DNA of 41,223 nucleotides from Cypionkella sp. (GTDB lineage: Bacteria; Pseudomonadota; Alphaproteobacteria; Rhodobacterales; Rhodobacteraceae), in assembly GCA_025458525.1 (NCBI GenBank), contig JALOSF010000032.1:1-41223 (forward strand), given 5' to 3'. Every line of letters starts with the position of its first letter. Within the stretch, counting starts at the first letter, position 1. Shown here piece by piece: positions 1-8,270 of this stretch. A program made the translations under genes and the position numbers. The notes below the pieces were generated by a model. It did no database searches and was not told the DNA's origin. It saw only the letters and a list, made by a program, of their open reading frames with translations.

Positions 1-10
1 CATCTGGATC

Positions 11-100
11 TGGCGGACAGTGAGGGATTCGAACCCTCGAGACGGTTCCCCGCCTACACACTTTCCAGGCGTGCGCCTTCGACCACTCGGCCAACTGTCC
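11..100 (-). tRNA. tRNA-Ser (anticodon GGA)
   Basis: Read on the minus strand, the sequence folds as a class II tRNA of 90 nt. The acceptor stem begins GGACAGT at position 100 and closes with ACTGTCC, followed by G and an encoded CCA at 11-13. The anticodon loop CTGGAAA carries GGA, which decodes UCC/UCU serine codons. A long variable arm, typical of tRNA-Ser, precedes the T-arm GGTTCGAATCC. The gene lies 11 bp after the stop codon of the small gene upstream. Its own promoter, if any, would fall inside the end of that gene; TTGCAT-N17-TTAACA is a weak candidate there. Confidence 0.96.
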
Positions 101-111
101 TTGGCGGCCTG

Positions 112-420
112 TTAATCGCGACTGGAGCAAAGATGCAAGAGGCGATTTGGCGAAACTGTCGCGCGTTGTGTGCGTGCCAGCATGACGGCCGGTAACGACG
201 GGGCGGCCTGGCTCTGGATCACCCGCACGTCGCGGCACATGCGGTCGGACCCGCGCATTTCGGGACGAAACGACACGCAATCGCCCACCTCGACCGAAAT
301 CATCGGGTTACGCCAGGCGGTCGGTCCCCCCGCGATCCCGAGTTCCTTGGAATCCTCGCACCAGATGATCGCGCGAAAATCCTGACGTGAATACCAGATA
401 ACCACCCCATTCATTGGCAT
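112..420 (-). CDS. Small conserved hypothetical protein, cold-shock/OB-fold-like
   Basis: The product is 102 aa. The start ATG at 420 has a good ribosome binding site (GAAGGAG, 7 nt away). Residues 4-68 run [16 protein letters not shown], then VEVGDCVSF and CRDVRVI. This resembles the strand order of a cold-shock domain (GxVKWFN, VxFH, GxxVxF, A.NVRV), but the RNA-binding aromatic residues are mostly absent. The tail after residue 70 is low in recognisable structure and overlaps the region where the tRNA promoter should be. I do not know a function. A nucleic-acid binding OB fold is an inference from the pattern only. The gene is divergent from the XRE regulator and lies immediately before tRNA-Ser. 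Confidence 0.6.
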   Translation of the reverse strand: MPMNGVVIWYSRQDFRAIIWCEDSKELGIAGGPTAWRNPMISVEVGDCVSFRPEMRGSDRMCRDVRVIQSQAAPSLPAVMLARTQRATVSPNRLLHLCSSRD

Positions 421-520
421 CGGACGACTCCTTCATCCAGGACGACGCGCCAGGCGCCACGTCCTTTACAAAAATATGACGGTTGCCCGGTTGCAAACAG
501 CCTTTGTTCTGTGTCAGCCT

Positions 521-538
521 TGACGCTGATAAGCGTCA
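521..538. promoter_or_regulatory. Perfect inverted repeat, candidate XRE operator
   Basis: TGACGCT-GATA-AGCGTCA is a perfect 7-bp inverted repeat in the 193-bp divergent gap (421-613) between the small OB-like gene and the XRE regulator. The centre is about 84 bp upstream of the chosen regulator start. The position suits autoregulation by the adjacent helix-turn-helix protein, but no binding data can be read from sequence. No convincing -35/-10 pair was identified in this gap. Confidence 0.45.
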
Positions 539-613
539 GATGCGTGACCTGCGGCGCGCAACCGCGCGCCAGACGATCAGGACACTGTGCATCTGCGCAG
601 CATGCGGACGGGA

Positions 614-1414
614 ATGATGACGAAACGCACATCGCCGAACCCTGCCGACCTGCGCATGATCCTGGGCGACAACCTGCGCCGGTTGTGCCGCGACACCGGA
701 TCGATCAGCGAATTGTGCCGCACCATCGCGGTCAATCGCACCCAGTTCAACCGCTATCTGAGCGGCGCGGCCTTTCCCCGACCCGATGTGCTGTTTCGCA
801 TCTGCCGCCATTTCAAGGTGGATGCGAACATCCTGCTTGAACGGCTGGACGACACGCCGCAGCCCCCAAGGCCGGAGCTTGCGCCTCCGGGGCGGCTGGT
901 GATCGATACGCATCGCCCGTTCGACCATTACCTGCTGCGCGACGGCATGTATCACTACTGGCGCAAATCCTTTCGCCAGCCGGGCCGCGCCTATTGTGGC
1001 ATGGCGCGGATCACAACCGAAGGCAACGCCAAGCTGTGGAAAGGATATGACATTCACGACATTCCGATTCGCGCCGGGTTCAAGCGGTTTGCGCGCTCCA
1101 GCAGGTATGAGGGCCAGCTGATCCAGCAATTCGACGGCTTTGTGCTGCTGTCACGCACCCCGCACAGCGATCAGATGAATGTCACGTTCTTTGAATACGG
1201 TCTGGATGCCTTGCCCGACTATTACAGCGGCATCTCCTTCGTGACCCGGCGCCGCCTGTCCGAGGCGAACCGCCTGACCGCCATCGTCATGCAGCGCCTG
1301 CCGGACGGTTGCGCCGCCTGGCTGCGGGCGGCACGGACCTGCGGCAGCCAGCCGGCAGACGCGGTGCCCGCCTATATCCGCGCGGCGCTGGACCGGGTGC
1401 CTGACCGGCTCTAG
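614..1414 (+). CDS. XRE-type helix-turn-helix transcriptional regulator
   Basis: The product is about 266 aa. The N-terminal quarter holds a lambda-repressor-like HTH: ILGDNLRRLCRDTG, then SISELCRTIAVNRTQFNRYLSG, then PDVLFRICRHFKV. The remaining 190 residues have no motif I recognise. They are rich in aromatic residues (HYWRKSF, FFEYGLDALPDYYSG) and may be a ligand-sensing or dimerisation domain. The start is uncertain: tandem ATGs at 614 and 617 fit the usual start just before the HTH, while ATG 602 and GTG 587 are in frame upstream. None has a strong ribosome binding site. The gene is monocistronic, divergent from the OB-like gene and convergent with alaX. Target genes are unknown; autoregulation through the repeat at 521-538 is plausible. 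Confidence 0.8.
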   Translation: MMTKRTSPNPADLRMILGDNLRRLCRDTGSISELCRTIAVNRTQFNRYLSGAAFPRPDVLFRICRHFKVDANILLERLDDTPQPPRPELAPPGRLVIDTHRPFDHYLLRDGMYHYWRKSFRQPGRAYCGMARITTEGNAKLWKGYDIHDIPIRAGFKRFARSSRYEGQLIQQFDGFVLLSRTPHSDQMNVTFFEYGLDALPDYYSGISFVTRRRLSEANRLTAIVMQRLPDGCAAWLRAARTCGSQPADAVPAYIRAALDRVPDRL

Positions 1415-1427
1415 CCCCTGGCCCCAA

Positions 1428-1449
1428 CGGCAAGACCGCCGTCTTGCCG
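1428..1449. terminator. Hairpin between convergent genes
   Basis: CGGCAAGAC-CGCC-GTCTTGCCG is a perfect 9-bp stem with a 4-nt loop. It fills the 39-bp gap between the stop codons of the XRE regulator and alaX. There is no T-run on either side, so it is a probable bidirectional transcription end or 3' end protector rather than a classic intrinsic terminator. Confidence 0.6.
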
Positions 1450-1453
1450 CCGG

Positions 1454-2173
1454 TCAGCCCCCGAGCTGAAGCGTGACCCGGCGGTTCTGGCGCCCCTTGT
1501 TCTCGATCTTGCAGATCTCGATCTGGCCCACCTCGCCGGTGCGCGCCACATGCGTGCCGCCGCAGGGTTGCAGATCGACCTGCCCCGCCCCCTGCCCGAT
1601 CCGCACCAGACGGACCTTGCCCTGCCCGAGGGGCGGCTTCACCGACAGTGTCTTCACCAGCCCCGGATTGGCCAGAAGCTCCTCATCGGTGATCCAGTCG
1701 TCGCTGACCGCAAGGTCACGGTCCACCAGCGCGTGCAAGGCCGCGTTCAGCCTGTCGATGTCCGCTGGCGGCTCTGGCATGTCGAAGTCAAGCCTGCCGC
1801 GATCGGCCCCGATCTGCCCGCCGGTCACGGGCAAGGGGATCACCACCGACAACAGGTGCAGCGCGGTGTGCATCCGCATATGCCGGTAGCGCCGGCCCCA
1901 ATCCAGCCGCTGGCGCAAAGCCGCCCCCACAGGCGGCAAGGCCATGGGCTCGGCCGGCACCAGGGCGACATGCCCGCCTTCGACCTTGACGGCGGTGGCG
2001 ATGGTCAGGCGCCCGCTGGCCCATTCGACCCAGCCATTGTCACCCGGCTGGCCGCCGCCGGTCGGATAGAACACGCTGCGATCGACCAGGATACCGCCCT
2101 CTGGCGTGTGCCCCACGACGAGCGACTCACTTTGCTGCACATAGGCATCTTGCCGAAACACCAGCTCGGTCAT
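1454..2173 (-). CDS. Alanyl-tRNA editing protein (AlaX family)
   Basis: The 239-aa product is homologous to the editing domain of AlaRS. It would hydrolyse mischarged Ser-tRNA(Ala) or Gly-tRNA(Ala) in the cytoplasm. The zinc site is intact: H102-x3-H106 in MHTALHLL, and C204-x3-H208 in QPCGGTHVART. The FYPTGGGQPGD motif at 35-45 is typical of the family. The reading frame extends 41 codons further upstream, but ATG 2173 gives the family start MTELVFRQDAY and lies 4 nt after the stop of the channel gene, so translation is probably coupled. The size suits the single-domain-plus-C-terminal AlaX-M type. It is the last gene of the cysK-channel-alaX operon. Confidence 0.92.
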   Translation of the reverse strand: MTELVFRQDAYVQQSESLVVGHTPEGGILVDRSVFYPTGGGQPGDNGWVEWASGRLTIATAVKVEGGHVALVPAEPMALPPVGAALRQRLDWGRRYRHMRMHTALHLLSVVIPLPVTGGQIGADRGRLDFDMPEPPADIDRLNAALHALVDRDLAVSDDWITDEELLANPGLVKTLSVKPPLGQGKVRLVRIGQGAGQVDLQPCGGTHVARTGEVGQIEICKIENKGRQNRRVTLQLGG

Positions 2174-2177
2174 TCTG

Positions 2178-4799
2178 TCACTCGCCCCCCTTGCCACCTT
2201 CGTCCTCGGGCGCGTCCATGCCTTCGCCGGGAAATTGATCGCGCTGAAGCCGGGGTGGGCCACCCGGCACCGAAGGCACGGCGCGCGCTTTCGCATCCGC
2301 CTCAGGCTCGGGCGCGGGGCTTTGCACCGGGCCTGAGTCAGTCCGTGCTATCGCCTGCTGCAACAGTTGCGCGATTTCGGCTGCGTTGCGCAGCGTGACC
2401 TCGGACTGGGCGAAGGGAATCTCGATCCCTTCTTCGGCAAAACGCTGGTTGATCTGATGGTTGATCTCGCTGCGCACGCTCAGCGAAAAGTTGACGTCGC
2501 GCAGGATGACCCGGATCTCGAAATTCATCGAATCCGCACCGAACCCGACAAAGGCCACGATGGGCGGCGGGTTGAGGATGGCAAGCGGTTGCGCTTCGGC
2601 AATCTCTTGCAGGACGCGCGCCACCTTGCGGGTGTCCGATCCATAGGCCACCCCGACCGGCACGATCAGGCGGCCCGACAGGCTGAACCTTGTCCAGTTC
2701 GTGACCCGCCCGGCCACAAGGTCGGTGTTCGGCACGATCACATCGGTGCGGTCAAAGGTCTGGATGCGAGTGGAGCGGACCGAGATCGACTTCACCGTCC
2801 CCTGCACCCCGCCGACCTCGATCCAGTCGCCCTCGCTCACCGGGCGCTCGATCAGCAGGATGATGCCGGAGACGAAATTGGACACGATGTTCTGAAGACC
2901 AAAGCCGATGCCGACCGACAGCGCCCCGGCGACGATGGCAAGGCCCGACAGATCGATGCCGGCAGAGTTGATGGCAATCAGACCGGCAAGAAAGATCCCG
3001 ACATAGCCAACGCCGGAAACCAGTGCATTGCGCGCCCCCTGATCCAGAGAGGTGCGCGGAAGGATCGACCCGCGCAACGCGCCCTGAAACAGCCGCGTGA
3101 CCATGATGCCCACGCCAAACAGCACCGCAAAGAACAGGAAATCGGTGGGCGAAATGCGCGTCTCGCCCAAGGTGAAGCCCTCGCTCAACCGCGCCCACAT
3201 CTCTGTCAGATCGGCCATGCGCGCGCCCCAGATCAGCGCGAACAACGGCAGCGCCGCAATCACCAGCGCAAAGCCGACCAGCACAGGCACAAGCGCGTTG
3301 CGCGCGCCATCCTCGTTGCGGGTGATGACCGCATAGATGTCTGTCACCAAAATCTGAAGGATATACAGCAGCCCGATCACCCCAAGCGACGTGGCCGCCG
3401 GAAACACAAGCGCCGCCGCCGCCGGAATATAGCCCACCGCCGCCAGCACCGGCCCGACCACACCGACGATGACCGCCCCGCGACCGACAAGCGAGATGAT
3501 GCGGTCGCGAAAGCCGACCTCGTCTTCCGCGCCGGGTTCGGCCGCCACTGCCTGCCGCATCAGCCGCCCCAGCCGCACAAGCAGAACCGCCGCCAGCACG
3601 ATCGCCGGTGCCGCCAGAACGCTGCGCGTGGCCTCGCTCAGCGCCTGGGTATCCATCACCGCCTGGCGCAGCGCCTCGACCGAGATGATCGCCCCGTAAA
3701 GCCCTGAGATCAGCCGCCCTTCGGTCCGCCGCTCCTCGCCCAATTCGACCGGCAGGAAGTCATGCCCGCGCGGGAAAAGCTGCCCGCCCAGCCACATCGC
3801 GGAAAACAGCAGAACCCCGACAGCCGGCAGGGATTCAAGAAACACGGTGCCCACGATCCCGAACATGCCAGACACCCGCAAGGCATGCGCGACAGCCATC
3901 ACCCCCAGCACCGGCACGATGATCTGCCCCAGCGACAGGAACAGCATCGCCACCCGGATGCCGCGCGCCGACCAGCGCTTGGCCACGCGGGTGATCAAGC
4001 CTTCGACAAGGCCGCGTCCGCGCCAGATCAGCCCCACGCCCAGCAGCAGGAAAAAGATCGTGGCTGGCAGATTGTCGGCAAACGTGCCGCGCGCCACCGG
4101 CGAGGCCCAGCGCCGCCGGGTTTCCTCGAACATTCCCGTCACGAGATCCGAAGCCGCCCGGAACGCTCCGGGCCAGTTGGCGGGGTTCAGCGGCGAAGGA
4201 TAAAGCCGCAGCAATTCATCAGCCTGCCGTTCACGCAGCGTGCGGTCGATTTCGGCAATCAACCCATCGGCGCGGCGATAGGCTTCTTCGGCCGCGATCC
4301 CGGGCGCCTGAAGGCGCACCAGTTGATCGGTCAGCGCCGCGCGGCGGGCTGCGATCTCCTCGGCTTCCGTCTCGCCCTCGGCCGGGGTTGGGCCCAAGGC
4401 GGCAATCTGCTGGCGCAGCGTGGCGATGCGGGACGAATTGGTGCTTTGCGCGACCAAAAGCGCCTCGCGCCAATCGACCAGCTGGGCACGCAGCACATCA
4501 AGGCTGACTTGCGTGGCAGAGCGATCTTCGAGCGTGTTTTCCGCGCGCTCCGCCACCGCCTCCCAGGCCGCGTAATCAAGCTCGGTCGCCGGGGCCGCCT
4601 GCGATGCGGCCCCCGCCACACCGGCGCCGGTCCGCACGTTGCCCCCAGAAGTCTGCTCCACCGGCTGGGTGGGCGCAAGCGGCGGCTGCACCCCCTGCAC
4701 CGGCCCGTCCTGTTGCGCGAGGCCTGCGCCGGGGGCACAGGCCAGCGCAAGCGTGACGACAACCGCCCGCAGCGACGACAGACCCGGCAGCCGCGTCAT
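2178..4799 (-). CDS. Mechanosensitive ion channel protein (MscS family, DUF3772-containing)
   Basis: The product is 873 aa. A signal peptide (cleavage near GLAQQ, residue 29) leads into a periplasmic region with two helical segments rich in Ala, Glu and Arg (about 80-200) that matches the DUF3772 type. Around ten hydrophobic segments follow (about 230-620). The MscS pore and beta domains are at about 605-800, with the pore-lining helix SVGIGFGLQNIVSNFVSG at about 625 and the family signature ERPVSEGDWIEVGGVQGTV. The Pro/Glu-rich C-terminal tail is probably disordered. The role would be release of solutes on hypo-osmotic shock through the inner membrane, as in the large MscK/YbiO-type channels. 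The start codon overlaps the cysK stop by 4 nt (ATGA), so the two are probably coupled. Confidence 0.93.
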   Translation of the reverse strand: MTRLPGLSSLRAVVVTLALACAPGAGLAQQDGPVQGVQPPLAPTQPVEQTSGGNVRTGAGVAGAASQAAPATELDYAAWEAVAERAENTLEDRSATQVSLDVLRAQLVDWREALLVAQSTNSSRIATLRQQIAALGPTPAEGETEAEEIAARRAALTDQLVRLQAPGIAAEEAYRRADGLIAEIDRTLRERQADELLRLYPSPLNPANWPGAFRAASDLVTGMFEETRRRWASPVARGTFADNLPATIFFLLLGVGLIWRGRGLVEGLITRVAKRWSARGIRVAMLFLSLGQIIVPVLGVMAVAHALRVSGMFGIVGTVFLESLPAVGVLLFSAMWLGGQLFPRGHDFLPVELGEERRTEGRLISGLYGAIISVEALRQAVMDTQALSEATRSVLAAPAIVLAAVLLVRLGRLMRQAVAAEPGAEDEVGFRDRIISLVGRGAVIVGVVGPVLAAVGYIPAAAALVFPAATSLGVIGLLYILQILVTDIYAVITRNEDGARNALVPVLVGFALVIAALPLFALIWGARMADLTEMWARLSEGFTLGETRISPTDFLFFAVLFGVGIMVTRLFQGALRGSILPRTSLDQGARNALVSGVGYVGIFLAGLIAINSAGIDLSGLAIVAGALSVGIGFGLQNIVSNFVSGIILLIERPVSEGDWIEVGGVQGTVKSISVRSTRIQTFDRTDVIVPNTDLVAGRVTNWTRFSLSGRLIVPVGVAYGSDTRKVARVLQEIAEAQPLAILNPPPIVAFVGFGADSMNFEIRVILRDVNFSLSVRSEINHQINQRFAEEGIEIPFAQSEVTLRNAAEIAQLLQQAIARTDSGPVQSPAPEPEADAKARAVPSVPGGPPRLQRDQFPGEGMDAPEDEGGKGGE

Positions 4800-5830
4800 G
4801 CGTCCTCGAACACGCTGGGCAGGGCCTTGGGCGCGCTGTCAAGCCAGACCGGAACCGGCAGACCCTTTTCCTTGAGGAAGGTCGGGTTGTAGAGCTTTGA
4901 CTGATAGCGGTTGCCATAATCGCACAGGATGGTGACGATGGTATGGCCCGGCCCCATGTCGCGCGCCATGCGGATCGCGCCCGCGATGTTGATCCCGGAG
5001 GAGCCGCCAAGACAGATCCCCTCCTCCTCCAGCATGTCAAACACCAAAGGCAGCGCCTCGGCATCCGGGATGCGATAGCTGAAATCGGGGGTGAAACCTT
5101 CAAGATTGGCCGTGATGCGCCCTTGCCCGATACCTTCGGTGATCGAGTTGCCGGGCGACTCCAGCTTGCCCGTGGTATAGAACGCATGCAGCGCGGCACC
5201 TTCCGGATCGGCCAGCCCGATCTTCACGCCCTTGGGTTGAAGCGCCATGCCCACGCCTGCCAGCGTGCCGCCCGATCCGACCGCGCAGATGAAACCGTCC
5301 ACCTTGCCGCCGGTCTGTTCCCAGATCTCGGGGCCGGTGGTTTCGATATGGGCCTGACGGTTGGCGATGTTGTCGAACTGGTTCGCCCAGATCGCACCAT
5401 TGGGTTCGGTGCGGGCCAGCGCCTCGGCCAGACGGCCCGAATAGCGCACATAATTGTTGGGGTTGCGATAGGGCGCTGCCGGCACCTGCACCAGTTCCGC
5501 GCCCGCCAGCCGCAGCATGTCCTTCTTTTCCTGGCTTTGGGTTTCGGGGATGACGATCACCGTCTTGAACCCCATGCTGGCCCCCACCAGCGCAAGCCCG
5601 ATCCCGGTGTTTCCGGCCGTGCCCTCGACAATCGTGCCGCCCGGTTTCAACGCCCCGCGCGCCACCGCATCGCGGATAATGTAAAGCGCCGCCCGATCCT
5701 TGACCGACTGGCCCGGATTGAGGAATTCGCATTTTCCCAGAATGGTGCAGCCGGTCATCTCGGACGCGCGCTTCAGTTTCAGAAGCGGGGTGTTGCCGAT
5801 GGTATCGGCCAGATCGGAATGAATACGCAT
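4796..5830 (-). CDS. cysK: Cysteine synthase A (O-acetylserine sulfhydrylase)
   Basis: The 344-aa PLP enzyme makes cysteine from O-acetylserine and sulfide in the cytoplasm. The PLP lysine is K44 in NPGQSVKDRA. The substrate loop is TAGNTG at 71-76, and the phosphate-binding loop is GSGGTLAG at 185-192. It is slightly longer than E. coli CysK, with a C-terminal extension (QSKLYNPTFLKEKG) seen in alphaproteobacterial forms. Cystathionine beta-synthase is a less likely alternative because no regulatory domain is present. It is the first gene of an operon with the channel and alaX, with a sigma-70-like promoter directly upstream. In Rhodobacter sphaeroides cysK contributes to tellurite resistance together with trgAB, which is also in this window but not adjacent. 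Confidence 0.93.
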   Translation of the reverse strand: MRIHSDLADTIGNTPLLKLKRASEMTGCTILGKCEFLNPGQSVKDRAALYIIRDAVARGALKPGGTIVEGTAGNTGIGLALVGASMGFKTVIVIPETQSQEKKDMLRLAGAELVQVPAAPYRNPNNYVRYSGRLAEALARTEPNGAIWANQFDNIANRQAHIETTGPEIWEQTGGKVDGFICAVGSGGTLAGVGMALQPKGVKIGLADPEGAALHAFYTTGKLESPGNSITEGIGQGRITANLEGFTPDFSYRIPDAEALPLVFDMLEEEGICLGGSSGINIAGAIRMARDMGPGHTIVTILCDYGNRYQSKLYNPTFLKEKGLPVPVWLDSAPKALPSVFEDA

Positions 5831-5856
5831 GCGCGGCCCTCTTGTCCTTTAGGCCC

Positions 5857-5885
5857 TGTGTAGGCAAGTCGGCCGCCAAGCTCAA
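5857..5885 (-). promoter_or_regulatory. Putative sigma-70 promoter of cysK
   Basis: On the minus strand TTGAGC (5885-5880), a 17-bp spacer and TACACA (5862-5857) form a reasonable -35/-10 pair. The transcription start would be near 5850, leaving a leader of about 20 nt with an AGGACAAGAGGG ribosome binding region before the ATG at 5830. Called from spacing and consensus only. Confidence 0.45.
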
Positions 5886-5916
5886 GCTGTGCTGCGCAAG
5901 GCCCGGCGGAAAGCAC

Positions 5917-5948
5917 GCAGCGCGCCCCGAAACCGAAGGGCGCGCTGC
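5917..5948 (-). terminator. Probable terminator of the omega-aminotransferase gene
   Basis: GCAGCGCGCCC pairs perfectly with GGGCGCGCTGC across a 10-nt loop, giving an 11-bp GC-rich stem. It is located 63 bp after the aminotransferase stop and upstream of the cysK promoter. On the minus strand only a short TTT follows, so termination strength is uncertain. Confidence 0.55.
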
Positions 5949-6010
5949 GCAAAACGTCCAACCACTCCTCGTCGGCGCCTCTCAGACGAAGGCACCGCGA
6001 CAGGCGTGGA

Positions 6011-7405
6011 TCACGCGGCCACCAGCAGACCGTCCGCCTTGAGCCCGGCATAGCATTCGTCAAGGCTGGTGCGTGCCCGTTCGATCAGCACATCGATTTC
6101 CGATGGGGTGATGACCAGCGGCGGCGAGATGATCATCCGATCCCCGACATGGCGCATGATCAGGTTGTTGGCAAAGCAGCGCTCGCGGCAGCGATAGCCG
6201 ACGGTGCCCTGTTCGCCCGCGAACTTTGCCCGCTTGGCCTTGTCCGGGGTCAGCGCGATGGACCCCATCAGACCGACGAGCTTTGCCTCGCCCACAAGCG
6301 GGTGGTCCGTCAGCGACGCCCAGCGTTCCTTCAGATAGGGGTGCGCCACGTTGCGGACATGATCGACGATATGCTCCTCTTGCAGGATGCGCAGGTTTTC
6401 CAAGGCCACCGCCGCCGCGACCGGATGGCCGGAATAGGTGTAACCATGGAAGAACTCGCCCCCTTCGGCGATGGTGGCCGCGACCTCGTCACAGACGATC
6501 GACCCACCGATCGGCTGATAGCCCGAGGACAGGCCCTTGGCGATGGTCATGATATGGGGCTTGATGCCAAAGGTCTGGCTGCCGAACCAGTTGCCGGTGC
6601 GGCCAAAGCCGGTGATGACCTCGTCGGCGATCAGCAGAATGCCATACTTGTCGCAGATGCGCTGGATTTCCGGCCAATAGGTGGCGGGCGGCACGATCAC
6701 GCCGCCGGCGCCCTGCACCGGCTCGCCGATAAAGGCCGCGACCTTGTCAGCCCCCAGTTCCAGGATCTTGTCCTCCAACTGCCGCGCGCGGGCGATGCCG
6801 AACTCGGCCTCGTCCATCTCGCCGCCCTCGCCCCACCAATAGGGCTGCTCGATATGCACGATCCCGTCGATCATGCCGCCATGCGCATGGATCGGCGCCA
6901 TCCCGCCCAAGGACCCGCCGCCCATGGTAGAGCCGTGATAGCCGTTCTTGCGGCTGATGATGATGCGCCGCTCGGGCTGGCCCTTCACATCCCAGTAGCG
7001 CCGCACAAGGCGGATGTTGGTGTCATTCGCCTCCGACCCCGAACCTGCAAAGAACACATGGTTCAGGTCCCCGGGCGCCAGTTCGGCAATCTTGGCCGCC
7101 AGCGCAATCGCCGGCACATGGGTGGTCTGGAAGAAGGTGTTGTAATAGGCCAACTCCTCCATCTGGCGCGCCGCGACCTCGGCCATCGACTTGCGCCCGT
7201 AGCCCACGTTCACGCACCACAGCCCGGCCATCCCGTCGATGATCTGGTTGCCCTCGCTGTCGGTCAGCCAGACCCCCTTGCCGCGCACGATCACCCGCGC
7301 GCCCTTTTTTTCCAGCCCGTTGGCATCGGTGAACGGGTGCATGTGATGCGCCGCATCCAGAGCCTGAAGCTCTGCCGTCGGCAGGTGGTTCGTGATCATA
7401 TTCAT
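6011..7405 (-). CDS. spuC: Class III omega-aminotransferase, probably putrescine--pyruvate aminotransferase
   Basis: The 464-aa PLP enzyme moves an omega-amino group (putrescine/spermidine or another diamine) to pyruvate in the cytoplasm. The fold-type I class III signature is complete: GSGSEAND near 121-128, ADEVITGFGRTG with D261, and AKGLSSGYQPIGG with the PLP lysine K290. HGYTYSGHP and the N-terminal HMHPFTD are typical of the SpuC/omega-amino acid:pyruvate group. ATG 7405 is chosen over ATG 7411 because the AAAGGG ribosome binding site is 7 nt from 7405 and touches 7411. The gene is preceded by a GntR gene and a perfect palindrome. The substrate cannot be fixed by sequence; taurine or beta-alanine transaminases are alternatives. 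The symbol is family-level. Confidence 0.82.
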   Translation of the reverse strand: MNMITNHLPTAELQALDAAHHMHPFTDANGLEKKGARVIVRGKGVWLTDSEGNQIIDGMAGLWCVNVGYGRKSMAEVAARQMEELAYYNTFFQTTHVPAIALAAKIAELAPGDLNHVFFAGSGSEANDTNIRLVRRYWDVKGQPERRIIISRKNGYHGSTMGGGSLGGMAPIHAHGGMIDGIVHIEQPYWWGEGGEMDEAEFGIARARQLEDKILELGADKVAAFIGEPVQGAGGVIVPPATYWPEIQRICDKYGILLIADEVITGFGRTGNWFGSQTFGIKPHIMTIAKGLSSGYQPIGGSIVCDEVAATIAEGGEFFHGYTYSGHPVAAAVALENLRILQEEHIVDHVRNVAHPYLKERWASLTDHPLVGEAKLVGLMGSIALTPDKAKRAKFAGEQGTVGYRCRERCFANNLIMRHVGDRMIISPPLVITPSEIDVLIERARTSLDECYAGLKADGLLVAA

Positions 7406-7454
7406 CGCCATACCCTTTCGGAATCATCAGGGCATTCGGCCCTTGCTTTGCCCA

Positions 7455-7483
7455 TAGATACGCCCAATCCGGGCAGGGTTCAA
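7455..7483 (-). promoter_or_regulatory. Putative promoter of the omega-aminotransferase gene
   Basis: On the minus strand TTGAAC (7483-7478), 17 bp and TATCTA (7460-7455) form a strong sigma-70-like match. The start of transcription would be near 7448, leaving a leader of about 42 nt. The GntR-type palindrome ends two bases upstream of the -35 box. Confidence 0.6.
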
Positions 7484-7485
7484 GA

Positions 7486-7499
7486 AATTTGATCAAATT
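7486..7499. promoter_or_regulatory. Perfect palindrome AATTTGATCAAATT, candidate GntR operator
   Basis: This is a 14-bp perfect palindrome in otherwise GC-rich DNA, centred about 44 bp upstream of the inferred transcription start of the aminotransferase gene and directly upstream of its -35 box. A related site (GATGTGATCAAATC, 8299-8312) occurs in front of the GntR gene. A TTTGATCAAA core with two-fold symmetry is what a dimeric FadR/FCD-type GntR protein would bind; the assignment to the neighbouring GntR protein is inference. Confidence 0.6.
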
Positions 7500-7585
7500 A
7501 TTCGGCGAGACAGGTTGACCGCCCTACCCCTGTCGCGACGGCTCTGGCGCAAGCCGCAGACAGCGGGGCGACGCGTCTTTTGCGG

Positions 7586-8245
7586 TCAAAGACTGCCCTG
7601 TTCCAGCGCCAGCCTGACCTGATCGACCCCTTGGGCGATGTCGCGTTCCACCGCGTCGCGCAGCGCGGGGCCGTCTCCGGCCCGCATGGCCGCCAAGGCT
7701 TCCAGATGGCGGTCGGGCAAGGCTTCGCTGCCATAACAGGCACAGACGACCCGCAGCGACGGGCCAAACCGCAGCCACATCGACTTTGCCATATCGACCA
7801 GCACCGGCGCGTCCGAGGCTTCGTAAAGGCAGAAATGAAAGGCGTGGTTGGATTCCAGATAGCCCGGCACGTCACCGGCCCGGATCGCGCGGTCCACCGT
7901 GTTGTCCAGCCCCTGCAACCGCTCGATCAGCGCGGGCGTCAGATGCCCCGCCGCCATTTCGGCCAGCTTTGGTTCGATCGTCAGCCGGGCAAAGGCAACC
8001 TGTTCCAGCATCGCCTTGGTCATGCGCGGCACCGCCACCCGTCGGTTGCCCTGCGGCTCCAGCGCGCCCTCGGCGGTCAGGCGGCGGATCGCCTCGCGCA
8101 CCGGGGTCATGCCGGCCCCCAGATCGGCGATCAGGCCCTGAATGGTGACGGCAGCGCCCGGCTCCAGATGCCCGAACAGAACCCGATCACGCAAGCGCGC
8201 GTAGGTGACTTCATGCGTCGGTATCTTCCGTGCATCGGCGTCCAT
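7586..8245 (-). CDS. GntR-family regulator, FCD (FadR C-terminal) subgroup
   Basis: The product is 219 aa. The winged HTH spans about 12-75 (THEVTYARLRDRVLFGHLEPG, then TPVREAIRRLTAEGALEPQGN). The alpha-helical FCD effector domain spans about 85-210, with the expected acidic/histidine metal positions (ARLTIEP, ESNHAFHFCLY, DRHLEALAAMRAGD). FCD proteins bind small carboxylates, often with a metal. The gene lies between the GH43 gene and the aminotransferase, on the same strand. It probably controls the aminotransferase (174 bp downstream) and itself through the two related palindromes. A GGGGGGAGG ribosome binding site precedes ATG 8245. Confidence 0.9.
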   Translation of the reverse strand: MDADARKIPTHEVTYARLRDRVLFGHLEPGAAVTIQGLIADLGAGMTPVREAIRRLTAEGALEPQGNRRVAVPRMTKAMLEQVAFARLTIEPKLAEMAAGHLTPALIERLQGLDNTVDRAIRAGDVPGYLESNHAFHFCLYEASDAPVLVDMAKSMWLRFGPSLRVVCACYGSEALPDRHLEALAAMRAGDGPALRDAVERDIAQGVDQVRLALEQGSL

Positions 8246-8270
8246 CGGGCCTCCCCCCGCTTCTTGGACC

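Noticed and set aside
2367-3707. Long open frame opposite the mechanosensitive channel gene (446 codons)
   Set aside because: It is the high-GC antisense shadow of a clear channel gene, with His/Arg/Gln-rich composition and no motif. Many similar long antisense frames occur in the window, for example 8370-10064 and 9907-11934.
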